Assembly (NCBI GenBank): GCA_051000345.1
Contig: JBPCOJ010000046.1
Coordinates: forward strand, 1-64,000
Length of the DNA: 64,000 nt
From: JBHENC01 sp051000345
GTDB lineage: Bacteria > Acidobacteriota > Blastocatellia > Pyrinomonadales > Pyrinomonadaceae
Reading direction: 5' to 3'
Numbering within the stretch: position 1 is the stretch's first letter; each line of letters starts with the position of its first letter. Of this stretch, positions 7,223 to 16,258 are shown in pieces. Made by a program: the position numbers and the translations under genes. The notes beneath the pieces are model-generated. The model saw nothing but the letters and a program-made list of their open reading frames with translations, made no database searches and was not told where the DNA came from.

Positions 7223-8617
7223 ATGTCCACTAAAACACAACCGGCGCGCGGGATGCGCGATTTTTTGCCTGCGGATGTCAGGCGGCGCGATTACGTGATC
7301 GGCGTCGTGAAGCGCGTGTACGAGCGTTACGGGTTCGAGCCTTTGGAAACGCCCGCCATCGAAAACATCGAAACGCTGATGGGCAAGTACGGCGAGGAAG
7401 GCAATCAGTTAATCTTCAAAATCCTGAAGCGCGGCGCGCATGAAGCGACGGGCGAAGCAGACCTTGCGTTGCGTTATGATTTGACAGTGCCTTTGGCGCG
7501 CGTCGTCGCCGAACATCGCAATGACTTGCCGAAATTTTTCAAGCGCTATCAGATTCAACCCGTGTGGCGCGCGGATCGTCCGGCGCGCGGAAGGTTCAGA
7601 GAATTTTATCAATGTGATGTCGATTGTCTAGGCTCGCGCTCGATGCTTGTCGAAGCACAACTGTGCGCGGCGGCAAGCGATGCGCTCACTGAATTGGGCT
7701 TCGGGCATTTCACGATTCGCCTTAATCACCGCCAAGTGCTCGCGGGCGTGCTCGACGCAGCAGGCGTGGAAACTGAAAAACACACGGACGCGCTCGTTGC
7801 CATTGATAAGCTGGACAAGATCGGGCGCGATGCGGTTGCGAAGGAATTCGACGAACGCGGATTGACCGAGGTAAGCGGCGAGAAGCTTTTGAGTTTTTTC
7901 GAGAGTCTTGCCGCACTCGAACACGCTGCGCAACTCCTTGATGTTGAAAACCTCGGGCACGTTTCCGAAAACGAAGCTTTGAATGCGGCGATGCTCGGAC
8001 GCCTCGTCGAATTCGTCGGCGACCACGAAGCAGGCGCGCGCGGCATTGATGAACTGCGCTCGATTATCGAATACTCCGCCGCGCTCGGGTGTGCGAAACA
8101 CATCAAGATCGATCCGGCGTTGGCGCGCGGGCTTTCCTACTACACGGGCGCGATTATGGAAATCGGCGTGCCGGAACTTGCGGGCAGTCTCGGCGGCGGC
8201 GGGCGCTACGATAATCTCGTCGGCATGTTTTCAGGCCAGAGCGTTCCGGCGTGCGGCTTCTCGCTCGGCTTGGAACGCCTCATCGTCGTCATGACCGAGC
8301 GAGAAATGTTTCCCGATTCGCTTGTCGTTGCACCGGCTGACGTGATGGTGGCAATCTGGAATGAAGACGGCATCGCGGATTCGCTCGCGCTCGCAACCGA
8401 ACTGCGTGCTGAAAATTTGCGCGTCGATCTCTACACGGAGACGGACAAGCTCGGCAAGCAATTCAAGTATGCTTCGGAGCGTGGCATTGCGTTTGTCGCG
8501 GTCATCGGCGTGGACGAGAAGGCGCGCGAAGAAGTGGCGCTCAAGGATTTACGCACAGGCGAACAACAAAGCGCGCCGCGCAAAAGTCTCGCCGCAACGG
8601 TGCGCGAAAAACTTTGA
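7223..8617 (+). CDS. hisS: histidyl-tRNA synthetase
   Basis: This 464-residue class II synthetase charges tRNA-His. Visible are the N-terminal PARGMRDFLP element, motif 2 around residues 107-133 (FFKRYQ...RGRFREFYQCDVD), the HisRS signature GLSYYTG near residue 303, GGGGRYDNL near 325 and motif 3 in CGFSLGLERL. A C-terminal anticodon-binding domain follows from about residue 370. It lies directly upstream of aspS with a 124-bp spacer in which I see no other gene. The hisS-aspS pairing is common in bacteria. Confidence 0.97.
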   Translation: MSTKTQPARGMRDFLPADVRRRDYVIGVVKRVYERYGFEPLETPAIENIETLMGKYGEEGNQLIFKILKRGAHEATGEADLALRYDLTVPLARVVAEHRNDLPKFFKRYQIQPVWRADRPARGRFREFYQCDVDCLGSRSMLVEAQLCAAASDALTELGFGHFTIRLNHRQVLAGVLDAAGVETEKHTDALVAIDKLDKIGRDAVAKEFDERGLTEVSGEKLLSFFESLAALEHAAQLLDVENLGHVSENEALNAAMLGRLVEFVGDHEAGARGIDELRSIIEYSAALGCAKHIKIDPALARGLSYYTGAIMEIGVPELAGSLGGGGRYDNLVGMFSGQSVPACGFSLGLERLIVVMTEREMFPDSLVVAPADVMVAIWNEDGIADSLALATELRAENLRVDLYTETDKLGKQFKYASERGIAFVAVIGVDEKAREEVALKDLRTGEQQSAPRKSLAATVREKL

Positions 8618-8741
8618 TCGCATTTCATCGCAACGGAAAAAGCATTAGCGAGAATCTGTTTGAACTATGGCAATGCTTTCAACGAACGCAAAAAATTGCA
8701 TTTGAAATCGCGCGTGAAATCGGAATCGAGAAACAATAAAA

Positions 8742-10559
8742 ATGCTGGATGATCTGGGAAACTTGGAGCGCACGCATTCATGTGGTGCGTTGCGTGCGGA
8801 AGATGTCGGACAAACCGTCACGTTGATGGGCTGGGTGGCGCGGCGCAGAGATTTCGGCCCGCTGACTTTTTTCGATTTGCGCGACCGCGACGGTATCACG
8901 CAGGTTGTCTTTAACGAAGAAAGCGCGCGGGATGCTCATGCGCGGGCGAAGGAAGTGCGCGGCGAATATGTGATTGCCGTCACGGGCGAAGTCGTGCTGC
9001 GCGAAGCAGGCCAGCGCAACGAAAAGATTGCGACGGGCGACGCGGAAGTAGCGGCGCGCGAAATACTGATTCTCAATGATGCGCGCACGCTGCCGTTTCA
9101 ACTCGAAACTTCTTCGCCGAATGACGCGTTGGCGAGCGAAGATTTGCGCTTGAAGTTTCGCTATCTAGATTTGCGCCGCCCGCAACTGCAAAGGAATCTG
9201 CGCCTTCGTCATCGCGTCGTCGCGGAGATTCACCGCTATATGGACGAGCAGGGATTCACGGAAATCGAAACGCCCGTCCTCATTAAATCGACGCCCGAAG
9301 GCGCACGCGATTACATCGTGCCGTCGCGCATACAGCCCGGCAAATTCTTTGCGCTTCCGCAATCGCCGCAACTTTTTAAGCAGTTGTGCATGATCGCCGG
9401 ACTCGATAAGTATTACCAGATTGCGCGCTGCTTCCGCGACGAAGATTTGCGCGCGGATCGGCAACCGGAATTCACGCAGCTCGACATCGAGATGAGTTTC
9501 GCAACGCCCGAACAAGTTTATACGTTAATCGAAAATCTGTTCGCGCGCGTGTTCAGGTTAATCGGTGTCGAACTGCCCGTACCGTTCCCGCGCTTCACTT
9601 ACGAGCAAGCGATGGAGCGGTTTGGTTCTGATAAACCGGACTTGCGCTTCGGCATGGAGTTACAGAATCTGGCAAGCGCGCTCGAAGGCACGACGTTCGC
9701 GCCCTTCGCGGAGGCACTCGCGTCTGGCGGCGAAGTGAAGTGCATCGTTGTGCGCGGCGGCGCGAATTTGTCGCGTAAAGCTTTGGATGAGCTACAGGAA
9801 TATGCAAAGCGTTACGGCGCGAATGCTCTTGCGTGGATCAAACTCGGTGAAGGGGAAATTTCATCGCCGCTTTTGAAGGTGCTCGGCGAGGAACCGATTT
9901 CGCGCATTGCACAAACGGCGAAAGCCTCGCGCGGCGATGCCGTTTTGATTGTCGCGGGCAGAAGAAAAATTGTCGCGGCGAGTCTCGGCGCGCTGCGAAA
10001 CGAGCTTGCCAAACGCGATAAATTAATACCCGAAAACGCTTATGCGCCGCTGTGGGTCACGGACTTTCCGATGTTCGAGTTGAACGAAGACGACGGGAAC
10101 TATTACGCGATGCACCATCCGTTTACGTCGCCGCTCGATCAGGATTTGCCGCTTTTGCATCGCGCCATCGACGGTGGAGAAACGCACTTGCTCGGGCAAC
10201 TTCGCGCGAAGGCTTACGATCCGGTCATCAACGGCGTCGAACTCGCCAGCGGTTCGATTCGCATTCACCGCCGCGACGTGCAGCGACTCATCTTCAAAGC
10301 GCTCGGCATGAGCGAAGAAGAAGCGCGCTCTCGCTTCGGCTTTTTCCTCGACGCGCTCGAATACGGCACGCCGCCGCATGGTGGCATCGCGCCGGGCATT
10401 GATCGGCTCGTCATGGTGCTGGCTGGCACGGACAACATACGCGACGTAATCGCCTTTCCGAAAACCGCTTCGGCGACGGATTTGATGATCGACGCGCCGG
10501 GCGATGTCGATAAGCGGCAGTTGGAAGAATTGAAAATCAAGATCGAGAAGGAAGCTTGA
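8742..10559 (+). CDS. aspS: aspartyl-tRNA synthetase, bacterial type
   Basis: The 605-residue protein has an N-terminal OB-fold anticodon domain (GWVARRRDFG) and a class II core with motif 2 (FRDEDLRADRQPEFTQLDIE, from about residue 231). A bacterial GAD insertion domain spans about 290-430, and motif 3 is GIAPGIDRLVMVLAG near 547. The residue after RRRD in the anticodon domain is Phe; in studied enzymes this site (Leu in E. coli, His in Pseudomonas) influences whether tRNA-Asn is also charged. The start ATG 8742 matches the family N-terminus. Confidence 0.97.
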   Translation: MLDDLGNLERTHSCGALRAEDVGQTVTLMGWVARRRDFGPLTFFDLRDRDGITQVVFNEESARDAHARAKEVRGEYVIAVTGEVVLREAGQRNEKIATGDAEVAAREILILNDARTLPFQLETSSPNDALASEDLRLKFRYLDLRRPQLQRNLRLRHRVVAEIHRYMDEQGFTEIETPVLIKSTPEGARDYIVPSRIQPGKFFALPQSPQLFKQLCMIAGLDKYYQIARCFRDEDLRADRQPEFTQLDIEMSFATPEQVYTLIENLFARVFRLIGVELPVPFPRFTYEQAMERFGSDKPDLRFGMELQNLASALEGTTFAPFAEALASGGEVKCIVVRGGANLSRKALDELQEYAKRYGANALAWIKLGEGEISSPLLKVLGEEPISRIAQTAKASRGDAVLIVAGRRKIVAASLGALRNELAKRDKLIPENAYAPLWVTDFPMFELNEDDGNYYAMHHPFTSPLDQDLPLLHRAIDGGETHLLGQLRAKAYDPVINGVELASGSIRIHRRDVQRLIFKALGMSEEEARSRFGFFLDALEYGTPPHGGIAPGIDRLVMVLAGTDNIRDVIAFPKTASATDLMIDAPGDVDKRQLEELKIKIEKEA

Positions 10560-10562
10560 TGA

Positions 10563-11018
10563 ATGATCGGCCTCGCACGCGAAGCCTTTGAAGAAATGCT
10601 CGCGCACGCGCGCCTTTGTGACCCTGCGGAGTGCTGCGGCTTGATCGGCGGCGTCATCGAAGACACAGACGGGCTTTATACTATCGCGCGCAGCGTTTAT
10701 CGTTTGCGCAATGTTGCACACAATCCGCGCGTCGCTTACGAGGCTGCGCCGGAAGAGTTATTCGCGGCACAAAAAACACTTCGCGCGCGCGGCGAACAAC
10801 TCTTGGGCATTTATCATTCGCATCCGCGTGAAGGCGACCCTTTGCCTTCGCAGACGGATGTGCGGCGCGCTTATTATCCATCGGCAATTTATTTTATTGT
10901 CGGGCTAAAGGAAACCGAAGCAAGGCTATGCGCATTTCGTCTCTACGAGCGAGAGCATCGTTGGGAGCCTGTTGATTATAAAGTGCTGGATGAATCTCCT
11001 TTGAATTGCGAACCGTGA
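10563..11018 (+). CDS. JAMM/MPN+ domain metallopeptidase
   Basis: The 151-residue single-domain protein has the full JAMM zinc signature: Glu23, His85-Ser-His87-Pro and Ser96-x2-Asp99. Bacterial relatives remove C-terminal residues from, or deconjugate, ubiquitin-fold sulfur-carrier proteins such as ThiS and MoaD. No such partner is encoded nearby, so the substrate is unknown. It starts 3 bp after the aspS stop and is probably co-transcribed with hisS-aspS. Cys24 and Cys25 next to the glutamate are typical of this subfamily. Confidence 0.85.
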   Translation: MIGLAREAFEEMLAHARLCDPAECCGLIGGVIEDTDGLYTIARSVYRLRNVAHNPRVAYEAAPEELFAAQKTLRARGEQLLGIYHSHPREGDPLPSQTDVRRAYYPSAIYFIVGLKETEARLCAFRLYEREHRWEPVDYKVLDESPLNCEP

Positions 11019-11046
11019 GGACGTGTTATGCGTATAAGGCACTACG

Positions 11047-11706
11047 ATGGAAGACAAAAGCAAATACGACACTAATCCGCTCGATCCTGATTTTGTGCGC
11101 CGCACTGAACCCGTAGCGAGCGCCGACACGAGCGACATAACCTTGCCGCTCGGCGCGCAAAATGACACGGACGCGCGCCGCCGCGAGAGTGCGGAAGCGC
11201 CGACCTTGCGATACGATAACCGTCCAGACGCTTCGTATCCTTCCGTCTTCCAGAGCGACGCTTACAGGCCGCCGCCCGTTCGTCAAAATTATGAGCCGCC
11301 GCCGCTCGTCGCTCCGAATTCTTATTCGACTAAACCGGGCTGCCATACCGTCAGCGGCCTCAATCTACCGGAGCGCGTCGCGTGCGTGTTGCCTTACGCG
11401 CCTTTTTACATCGGCATCGTCGCTTCCGCTGTCGAACTCTTTCTCACGCCGCGCGTGGAAACCCGCACGCGCTTTCACGCCGCACAGGGACTCGCCCTGC
11501 AACTCGCAATACTCGGCATCACGCTTCTCTTCAACTTTCTCCGATTGTTCACAGGCAGCGGTCTCGGCGGGTTTTTATTCAAGATTGCTGCCGTCGTCTT
11601 TTTGATTGTTTCGATGGTGCGCGTCTGGAAGGGCGAAGCGCATCGGATTGCGCCGCTCGCGGACGCGACCAAGTGGCTCAACGAAACAATCGAGCCGCGC
11701 AAATAA
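11047..11706 (+). CDS. small integral membrane protein, DUF4870-like
   Basis: The 219-residue protein has a disordered N-terminal half rich in Pro, Asp and Arg (residues 1-100). A membrane part follows with hydrophobic segments near 119-136, 150-170 and 178-195 and a charged C-terminal tail. The order of segments and the FHAAQGLALQL loop resemble DUF4870/Tic20-like proteins. No catalytic residues are evident. It is 28 bp downstream of the JAMM gene and closes that transcription unit before a terminator. Confidence 0.65.
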   Translation: MEDKSKYDTNPLDPDFVRRTEPVASADTSDITLPLGAQNDTDARRRESAEAPTLRYDNRPDASYPSVFQSDAYRPPPVRQNYEPPPLVAPNSYSTKPGCHTVSGLNLPERVACVLPYAPFYIGIVASAVELFLTPRVETRTRFHAAQGLALQLAILGITLLFNFLRLFTGSGLGGFLFKIAAVVFLIVSMVRVWKGEAHRIAPLADATKWLNETIEPRK

Positions 11707-11741
11707 AGCACACACAGCCCAAATCGGATTAATTTACATAC

Positions 11742-11782
11742 AGGCAAGCCGACGCAAAAATGCGCACGGCTTGCCTTTTATT
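11742..11782 (+). terminator. intrinsic terminator closing the hisS-aspS unit
   Basis: Arms 11742-11751 and 11767-11776 form a perfect 10-bp stem (AGGCAAGCCG), followed by TTTATT. Confidence 0.8.
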
Positions 11783-12087
11783 ATGCCGACAAGCGCACGG
11801 AAAACGAACGGCACTGCCAACTTACATATAACCCATTTCATCAAAAATAAGCCGACATGGTAGCGGCACATTGCTTGCAAGTGTCAGGCGGTTGGCGTGG
11901 ATCGAATAGCGCTTTCTCGCTTGTGCGTTTGATGAATAAACGTTGAGAAAAAGATTTTTTGGGAGAGATGTTCCGGCGAGGAAACCGATACTTCCCTGAC
12001 ACATAAGAAACGCCGCTTTTTCATTTCGCAGTAAACCGTAGATGTGCGCGTGGTTCATATAACCCGACGCGCTCTTGGAGGATAAAC
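11783..12087 (+). other. non-coding leader of the M48 peptidase gene
   Basis: About 300 bp without a convincing gene. It contains a 10-bp direct repeat (CATATAACCC at 11825-11834 and 12056-12065) and an excellent ribosome-binding site, GGAGG, 7 nt before ATG 12088. No clear promoter hexamers could be assigned. Confidence 0.4.
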
Positions 12088-13539
12088 ATGAAGAAAAGTA
12101 TTTATCGCAGTTCGCAGATTTTGACCGCGCTGCTTCTCGCCGTTAGCATTTTCACGATGCCCGTGGCGACGCTCGCGCAAACAAGAATCAGTTATCACAG
12201 CAATCGTTATTCACCGAACGATGATGTTAAGGCAGGCCAGCAGGCGGCGGCGGAAGTCGAACGACAAATGCCGATTTTGCGCGACCAAGCGGCGACGGAT
12301 TACTTGCGCACCGTCGGGGATCGTCTTGTCGCAGCCATCCCGCAGGAATTTCAACATCCCGAATTTCGCTATCAATTCAAGATCGTGGACGTGCGCGACA
12401 TTAACGCCTTCGCATTGCCGGGCGGTTATATGTACGTCAATCGTGGTTTGATCGACGTCGCACACAACGAAGGTGAACTCGCGGGCGTCATGGCGCACGA
12501 ACTTTCACACGTCGCGCTTCGTCATGGCACGGCACAGGCGACCAAATCTCAGAGCTTGGGCGCTCAATTGCCGAACATCGGAGGGGCGATTCTCGGTTCC
12601 ATCATCGGCGGTGGTATTGGTCAAGTCGTCGGCGGCGGCATCCAAACAATCGGTCAGATTAGTTTTCTGAGGTTCAGCCGTGAGTATGAAACCGAAGCCG
12701 ATCTGTTAGGTTCGCAGATTATGGCTCGCGCCGGATACGACCCGCGCGATCTGGCGAACATGTTCAAAACATTGCAGCAGCAAAGCGGCAGCAACAGCGG
12801 CCCGCAGTTTTTGAGCGATCACCCGAATCCGGCTAATCGCTTCGCGCGCATCGAACAGGAACGCGCGAGCTTGCAACAGGCGGGGCTTTTGCGAAACTCG
12901 AACGGTTACAACAACACCGCTCAATTCAGCAACATTCAATCGCGTCTGCGCGGCATGGGACGCGCGCCTTCGATGAGCGAAGTGCAGCGTAACGGCGGTG
13001 GACAGCAGCAGGGTTCCACGCAGGCCAGCAATTATCCGGCGGATGCACGCATTAGCGCGCGCGTACCGTATCCTTCGGGACGCTTGCGCAGCTATACGGA
13101 AGGCAATCTTTTCCGCATCAGCGTGCCTGATAATTGGCGCGAATTTCAGAGTGGAAGTTCCGTGACATTCGCTCCCGACGGCGCATACGATAGTCAGGGA
13201 CAATTCACGCACGGCATTCTCGCGGGCGTTGCGCAAACGCAGAGCCGCGATCTGCAACAGGCCACGCAGGAATACATCAACAGCTTGGCGCAGGGCAATC
13301 AAAACTTACGTCAGCAAAGCCAGTTTCAACGCGGAACCGTTGATCGACGCAATGCTATCGCAGTGACCTTCTCGAACATAAACGAGGTTTCAAGACAGTC
13401 GGAAAGAGTTTCTGTTTACACGACGCTCTTGCGTGACGGGACGCTCTTTTATATGATCGCCGTCGCGCCCGCAAACGATTTCCGCAACTATCAAAATACG
13501 TTCCAGCAGGTGCTGCGCTCCGTTCAACTGAACGGGTAA
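12088..13539 (+). CDS. exported M48-family zinc metallopeptidase
   Basis: The 483-residue protein has a signal peptide (hydrophobic 11-30, cleavage after TLA-Q) and an M48 domain with zinc motif HELSH at 137-141. A downstream ETEAD motif (201-205) supplies the third ligand. A glycine-rich loop (about 165-187) lies between them. Relatives of this layout (BepA/LoiP type) act in outer-membrane protein quality control in the periplasm. The C-terminal 170 residues form an unassigned domain. The gene stands alone between a long leader with a strong GGAGG site and a perfect terminator. Confidence 0.9.
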   Translation: MKKSIYRSSQILTALLLAVSIFTMPVATLAQTRISYHSNRYSPNDDVKAGQQAAAEVERQMPILRDQAATDYLRTVGDRLVAAIPQEFQHPEFRYQFKIVDVRDINAFALPGGYMYVNRGLIDVAHNEGELAGVMAHELSHVALRHGTAQATKSQSLGAQLPNIGGAILGSIIGGGIGQVVGGGIQTIGQISFLRFSREYETEADLLGSQIMARAGYDPRDLANMFKTLQQQSGSNSGPQFLSDHPNPANRFARIEQERASLQQAGLLRNSNGYNNTAQFSNIQSRLRGMGRAPSMSEVQRNGGGQQQGSTQASNYPADARISARVPYPSGRLRSYTEGNLFRISVPDNWREFQSGSSVTFAPDGAYDSQGQFTHGILAGVAQTQSRDLQQATQEYINSLAQGNQNLRQQSQFQRGTVDRRNAIAVTFSNINEVSRQSERVSVYTTLLRDGTLFYMIAVAPANDFRNYQNTFQQVLRSVQLNG

Positions 13540-13560
13540 GCCAAAGCTTAGACGAACGCA

Positions 13561-13601
13561 AAAAGCGCGGACTCGCATCACTTCGAGTCCGCGCTTTTTT
13601 T
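13561..13601. terminator. bidirectional terminator between the M48 gene and mazG
   Basis: Arms 13561-13575 and 13584-13598 pair perfectly over 15 bp around an 8-nt loop, with A and T runs on either side. It separates two convergent genes and can serve both. Confidence 0.9.
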
Positions 13602-13636
13602 GCATATCTCATAGTTAATCCGCGCGTTGCGGCGAC

Positions 13637-14482
13637 CTATGAATGCACGGCATGTTTAGCCTCTTGCCAGAGCGCTTCCATTTCTTCGAGACTGGCGTTG
13701 TCGAGTAGGCGGTTGCGCTCTTTTAATTTTTGTTCGATGTAATGAAAGCGGCGGCGAAACTTTTTATTCGTTATTTTCAAGGCCGCTTCGGGTTCTTCCT
13801 TGAGATGGCGCGCGATGTTGGCGACGGCAAACAGCACGTCGCCGAGTTCTTCGCGCACATGCGTCGCGTCATCTTCCCTGTTCATTTCCGCGCGCTCTTT
13901 GATCGCCGCTTGAAGCTCGTTTATTTCTTCGTGAAGCTTATCGAAAATGTCTTCAATGCGTTGCCAGTCGAAGCCGACGCGTGCCGCCTTCGTGGATAAT
14001 TGATGCGCTTCCATGAGCGCAGGCACGCGGCTCGAAACGCCGTCGAGCAGTGATTCCTTTTTCGCTTCGCCTTCGTCCTTTCCCGCCGCGCGTTTTTCTT
14101 CGGCCTTGATCGCTTCCCAACTACGCAATACTTCCGCCGTGTCCTTTGCCGTCGCGTCGCCGAAGATATGCGGGTGGCGGCGCACCATCTTGGCGTGAAT
14201 AGCGTCAACGACATCCTCAATCGTAAATTCGCCGCGCTCCTTTGCGACTTGCGCGTAGAAAACAATTTGGAAAAGCAGATCGCCGAGTTCGTCGCGCAAC
14301 TCCATAGGGCGACCCGCGCGCGCTTCCTCAACAGCCTCGAACGCTTCGTATGCTTCTTCTAGAAGCATCGGCGCAAGGCTCGCGTAAGTCTGTTCCAAAT
14401 CCCAAGGGCAGCCGCCCACGGGCGCGCGCAGGCGTGCCATCAGCGCAACGAGATCGGCAAATAAAGCGGTCATCGTATCCAA
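13637..14482 (-). CDS. mazG: nucleoside triphosphate pyrophosphohydrolase MazG
   Basis: The 281-residue protein has two tandem MazG domains, as in E. coli MazG (263 residues). The first opens with CPWDLEQTYASLAPMLLEEAYE and carries ELRDELGDLLFQ. The second carries HEEINELQAAI and REELGDVLFAVANIARHL. The acidic clusters bind Mg2+ for hydrolysis of NTPs to NMP and pyrophosphate, a house-cleaning activity. ATG 14482 or ATG 14473 could be the start. It is divergent from the DUF1844 gene, with about 240 bp between them that must hold both promoters. Confidence 0.93.
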   Translation of the reverse strand: MDTMTALFADLVALMARLRAPVGGCPWDLEQTYASLAPMLLEEAYEAFEAVEEARAGRPMELRDELGDLLFQIVFYAQVAKERGEFTIEDVVDAIHAKMVRRHPHIFGDATAKDTAEVLRSWEAIKAEEKRAAGKDEGEAKKESLLDGVSSRVPALMEAHQLSTKAARVGFDWQRIEDIFDKLHEEINELQAAIKERAEMNREDDATHVREELGDVLFAVANIARHLKEEPEAALKITNKKFRRRFHYIEQKLKERNRLLDNASLEEMEALWQEAKHAVHS

Positions 14483-14721
14483 CTTTCACGACAGGGAATT
14501 TTATGGCGGAGCAACGACGCGATTGTACGTGACGCGCATGTTTGCCCGCAAGAAAGCGTTTTCTCATGGGACGAAGCGCGGCGACGCGTACGGTGCATCG
14601 TTGCGGGCAGGCGTCTATGGATGCTACGATAAATAGACTTAAAATCTTGACTTCAAACAATTACACACACGCTCTCCGGCGCTGATATTCGTCGGAGCGC
14701 GTGTCGATAACAGGCAGGAAT

Positions 14722-15405
14722 ATGAGCGAAGAAAAACCAGTTCTCAAAGTTACGGATCGCCGTCTTTTTAACCCGGACGGCTCGCCGCGCGACATCGAGC
14801 GCGTCGAAAAAACTAACGCCACAACAACTACGCCGGGCGCGACGGGCGACGCCGCCGCACTTGCATCGTCTGCAAACTCATCGCAGGCTAATCCGACCAC
14901 GCCAAACGCTGCGGCTTCTACATTGCCGGTTGACGCAGAGTCAGCGCCGCCGCTTTCTGCCGCCGCAGATGTTGCGCCGCCGCCATCATCATCGTCGTCG
15001 CAGAGCGCGCGCACCGCTCCAGCGGAAAAGGAACGACAAGCAGCAGTGAATCCTGCCGCTGAGCCTGTTGCGGAAGAAGACCCGACGGCCTTCGTCAACC
15101 TACTTATGTTCATCGCCTCGCCCGCCGCCGCCGCGCTCGGTTTGACGGAGCATCCGGGCATCGCCGCAGACGAAACGGATTTGCCGCTCGCCAAACACTG
15201 CATCGATCTGCTCGGCACGCTGCGCCAAAAAACGAAGGGCAATGTAACCGGACAGGAAGACGAAATTTTCGAGAACTTGCTGGCGGAACTGCGTATGCAA
15301 TTCGTTTCGCTTTCCGGCGCGCGTGGTTCTTCTGCCGCATCGGGCGGCGGCGGCGGCGCGCGCGGCGGTTTCTCCGGCAGCGACATCACCGGCGGCGGCA
15401 GCTAA
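14722..15405 (+). CDS. DUF1844-domain protein
   Basis: From ATG 14722 (AGGCAGGAAT upstream) the product is 227 residues. A short conserved head (VTDRRLFNPDGSPRD) precedes a low-complexity Ala/Ser/Pro/Thr-rich linker (about residues 30-115) and a C-terminal DUF1844 domain (DPTAFVNLLMFIASPA ... LPLAKHCIDLLGTLRQKTKG). The tail is Gly-rich. DUF1844 proteins are small and of unknown function. The gene is 11 bp upstream of the MBL-fold hydrolase, suggesting co-transcription. Confidence 0.8.
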   Translation: MSEEKPVLKVTDRRLFNPDGSPRDIERVEKTNATTTTPGATGDAAALASSANSSQANPTTPNAAASTLPVDAESAPPLSAAADVAPPPSSSSSQSARTAPAEKERQAAVNPAAEPVAEEDPTAFVNLLMFIASPAAAALGLTEHPGIAADETDLPLAKHCIDLLGTLRQKTKGNVTGQEDEIFENLLAELRMQFVSLSGARGSSAASGGGGGARGGFSGSDITGGGS

Positions 15406-15416
15406 AGTTATTTTCG

Positions 15417-16178
15417 ATGAAACTGATTTTCCTCGGCACGGGAACTTCAACGGGCGTGCCGTCCATCGGCTGCGACTGCGAGACATGCACATCGGTTGAT
15501 CCGCGCGACAAACGCCTTCGTGTCTCCATCGTCATCGAACACGCAGGGCAAACTATCCTCGTCGATACGTCAACGGACTTTCGCCAGCAGGCCTTGCGCC
15601 ACAAACTCGCGCGCCTCGACGCAGTGCTCATCACGCATTGTCACGCAGACCATATCTTCGGTCTCGACGACATACGCCCGCTCAATTTCCGTCACGGCTC
15701 GCTCGGCCTCTATGCCAACGAGCGTGCTTGGAAGGACATTCGGCGTATCTTTCAATACGTCTTCGAGCCGTCGTATGCGGGCGGCGGCTTGCCGCAAATC
15801 GTGCCGCACACAATCGAAGAAAACGCGCCCTTTTGCTTCGGCAAGGATTTGCATGTGCTGCCCTTGAAAGTGCTGCACGGACGCCTGCCCGTGATGGCTT
15901 ATCGCTTCAACGATTTCGCCTACGCGACGGATTTGAGTGAGATACCGCCGGAGACGCTCGACAGCTTGCACGGTCTGGACTTGCTCGTGCTCGATTGCCT
16001 GCGCTTTCGCCCGCACCCGACGCATCTCTCGCTCGAACAAACGCTCCACTACATCGAGCAACTAAAACCGCGCCGCACATATCTGACGCACATGGCGCAC
16101 GACGTCATGCACGCGCGCGACTCTTCGCGCCTGCCCGACGGCGTCGAATTCGCTTACGATGGACTTGAGATAACGTAG
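15417..16178 (+). CDS. PhnP-like MBL-fold metallohydrolase
   Basis: The 253-residue metallo-beta-lactamase-fold protein has the metal motif HCHADH at 74-79 and the family opening LGTGTSTGVPSIGCDCETC, whose cysteines resemble the structural zinc site of PhnP. Family members hydrolyse cyclic or linear phosphodiesters. No phosphonate (C-P lyase) genes are in the window, so a housekeeping phosphodiesterase role is more likely than phosphonate use. The stop TAG is immediately followed by a heptamer repeat. Confidence 0.85.
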   Translation: MKLIFLGTGTSTGVPSIGCDCETCTSVDPRDKRLRVSIVIEHAGQTILVDTSTDFRQQALRHKLARLDAVLITHCHADHIFGLDDIRPLNFRHGSLGLYANERAWKDIRRIFQYVFEPSYAGGGLPQIVPHTIEENAPFCFGKDLHVLPLKVLHGRLPVMAYRFNDFAYATDLSEIPPETLDSLHGLDLLVLDCLRFRPHPTHLSLEQTLHYIEQLKPRRTYLTHMAHDVMHARDSSRLPDGVEFAYDGLEIT

Positions 16179-16179
16179 T

Positions 16180-16245
16180 AGATGTTAGATGTTAGATGCT
16201 GGATGTTAGTAATAAATACAGACCAGCATCTGACATCTGACATCT
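16180..16245. repeat. heptamer tandem repeat with inverted copy
   Basis: The left arm 16180-16202 is TAGATGT/TAGATGC-type heptamers. The right arm 16223-16245 is the complementary CTGACAT heptamers. The arms pair over 23 bp with two G-T wobbles around a 20-nt AT-rich loop. The element fills the gap between the MBL gene and ribF. Confidence 0.85.
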
Positions 16246-16258
16246 GACATCTGCTCCT

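Noticed and set aside
10023..10721. 232-codon minus-strand frame across aspS
   Set aside because: Antisense to conserved synthetase sequence and without domain features.
15417..16178. PhnP-like gene as evidence for phosphonate catabolism
   Set aside because: No other C-P lyase gene is nearby and the MBL family is broad.
16180..16245. Repeat array as a CRISPR
   Set aside because: The units are contiguous 7-mers without unique spacers and no cas genes are present.
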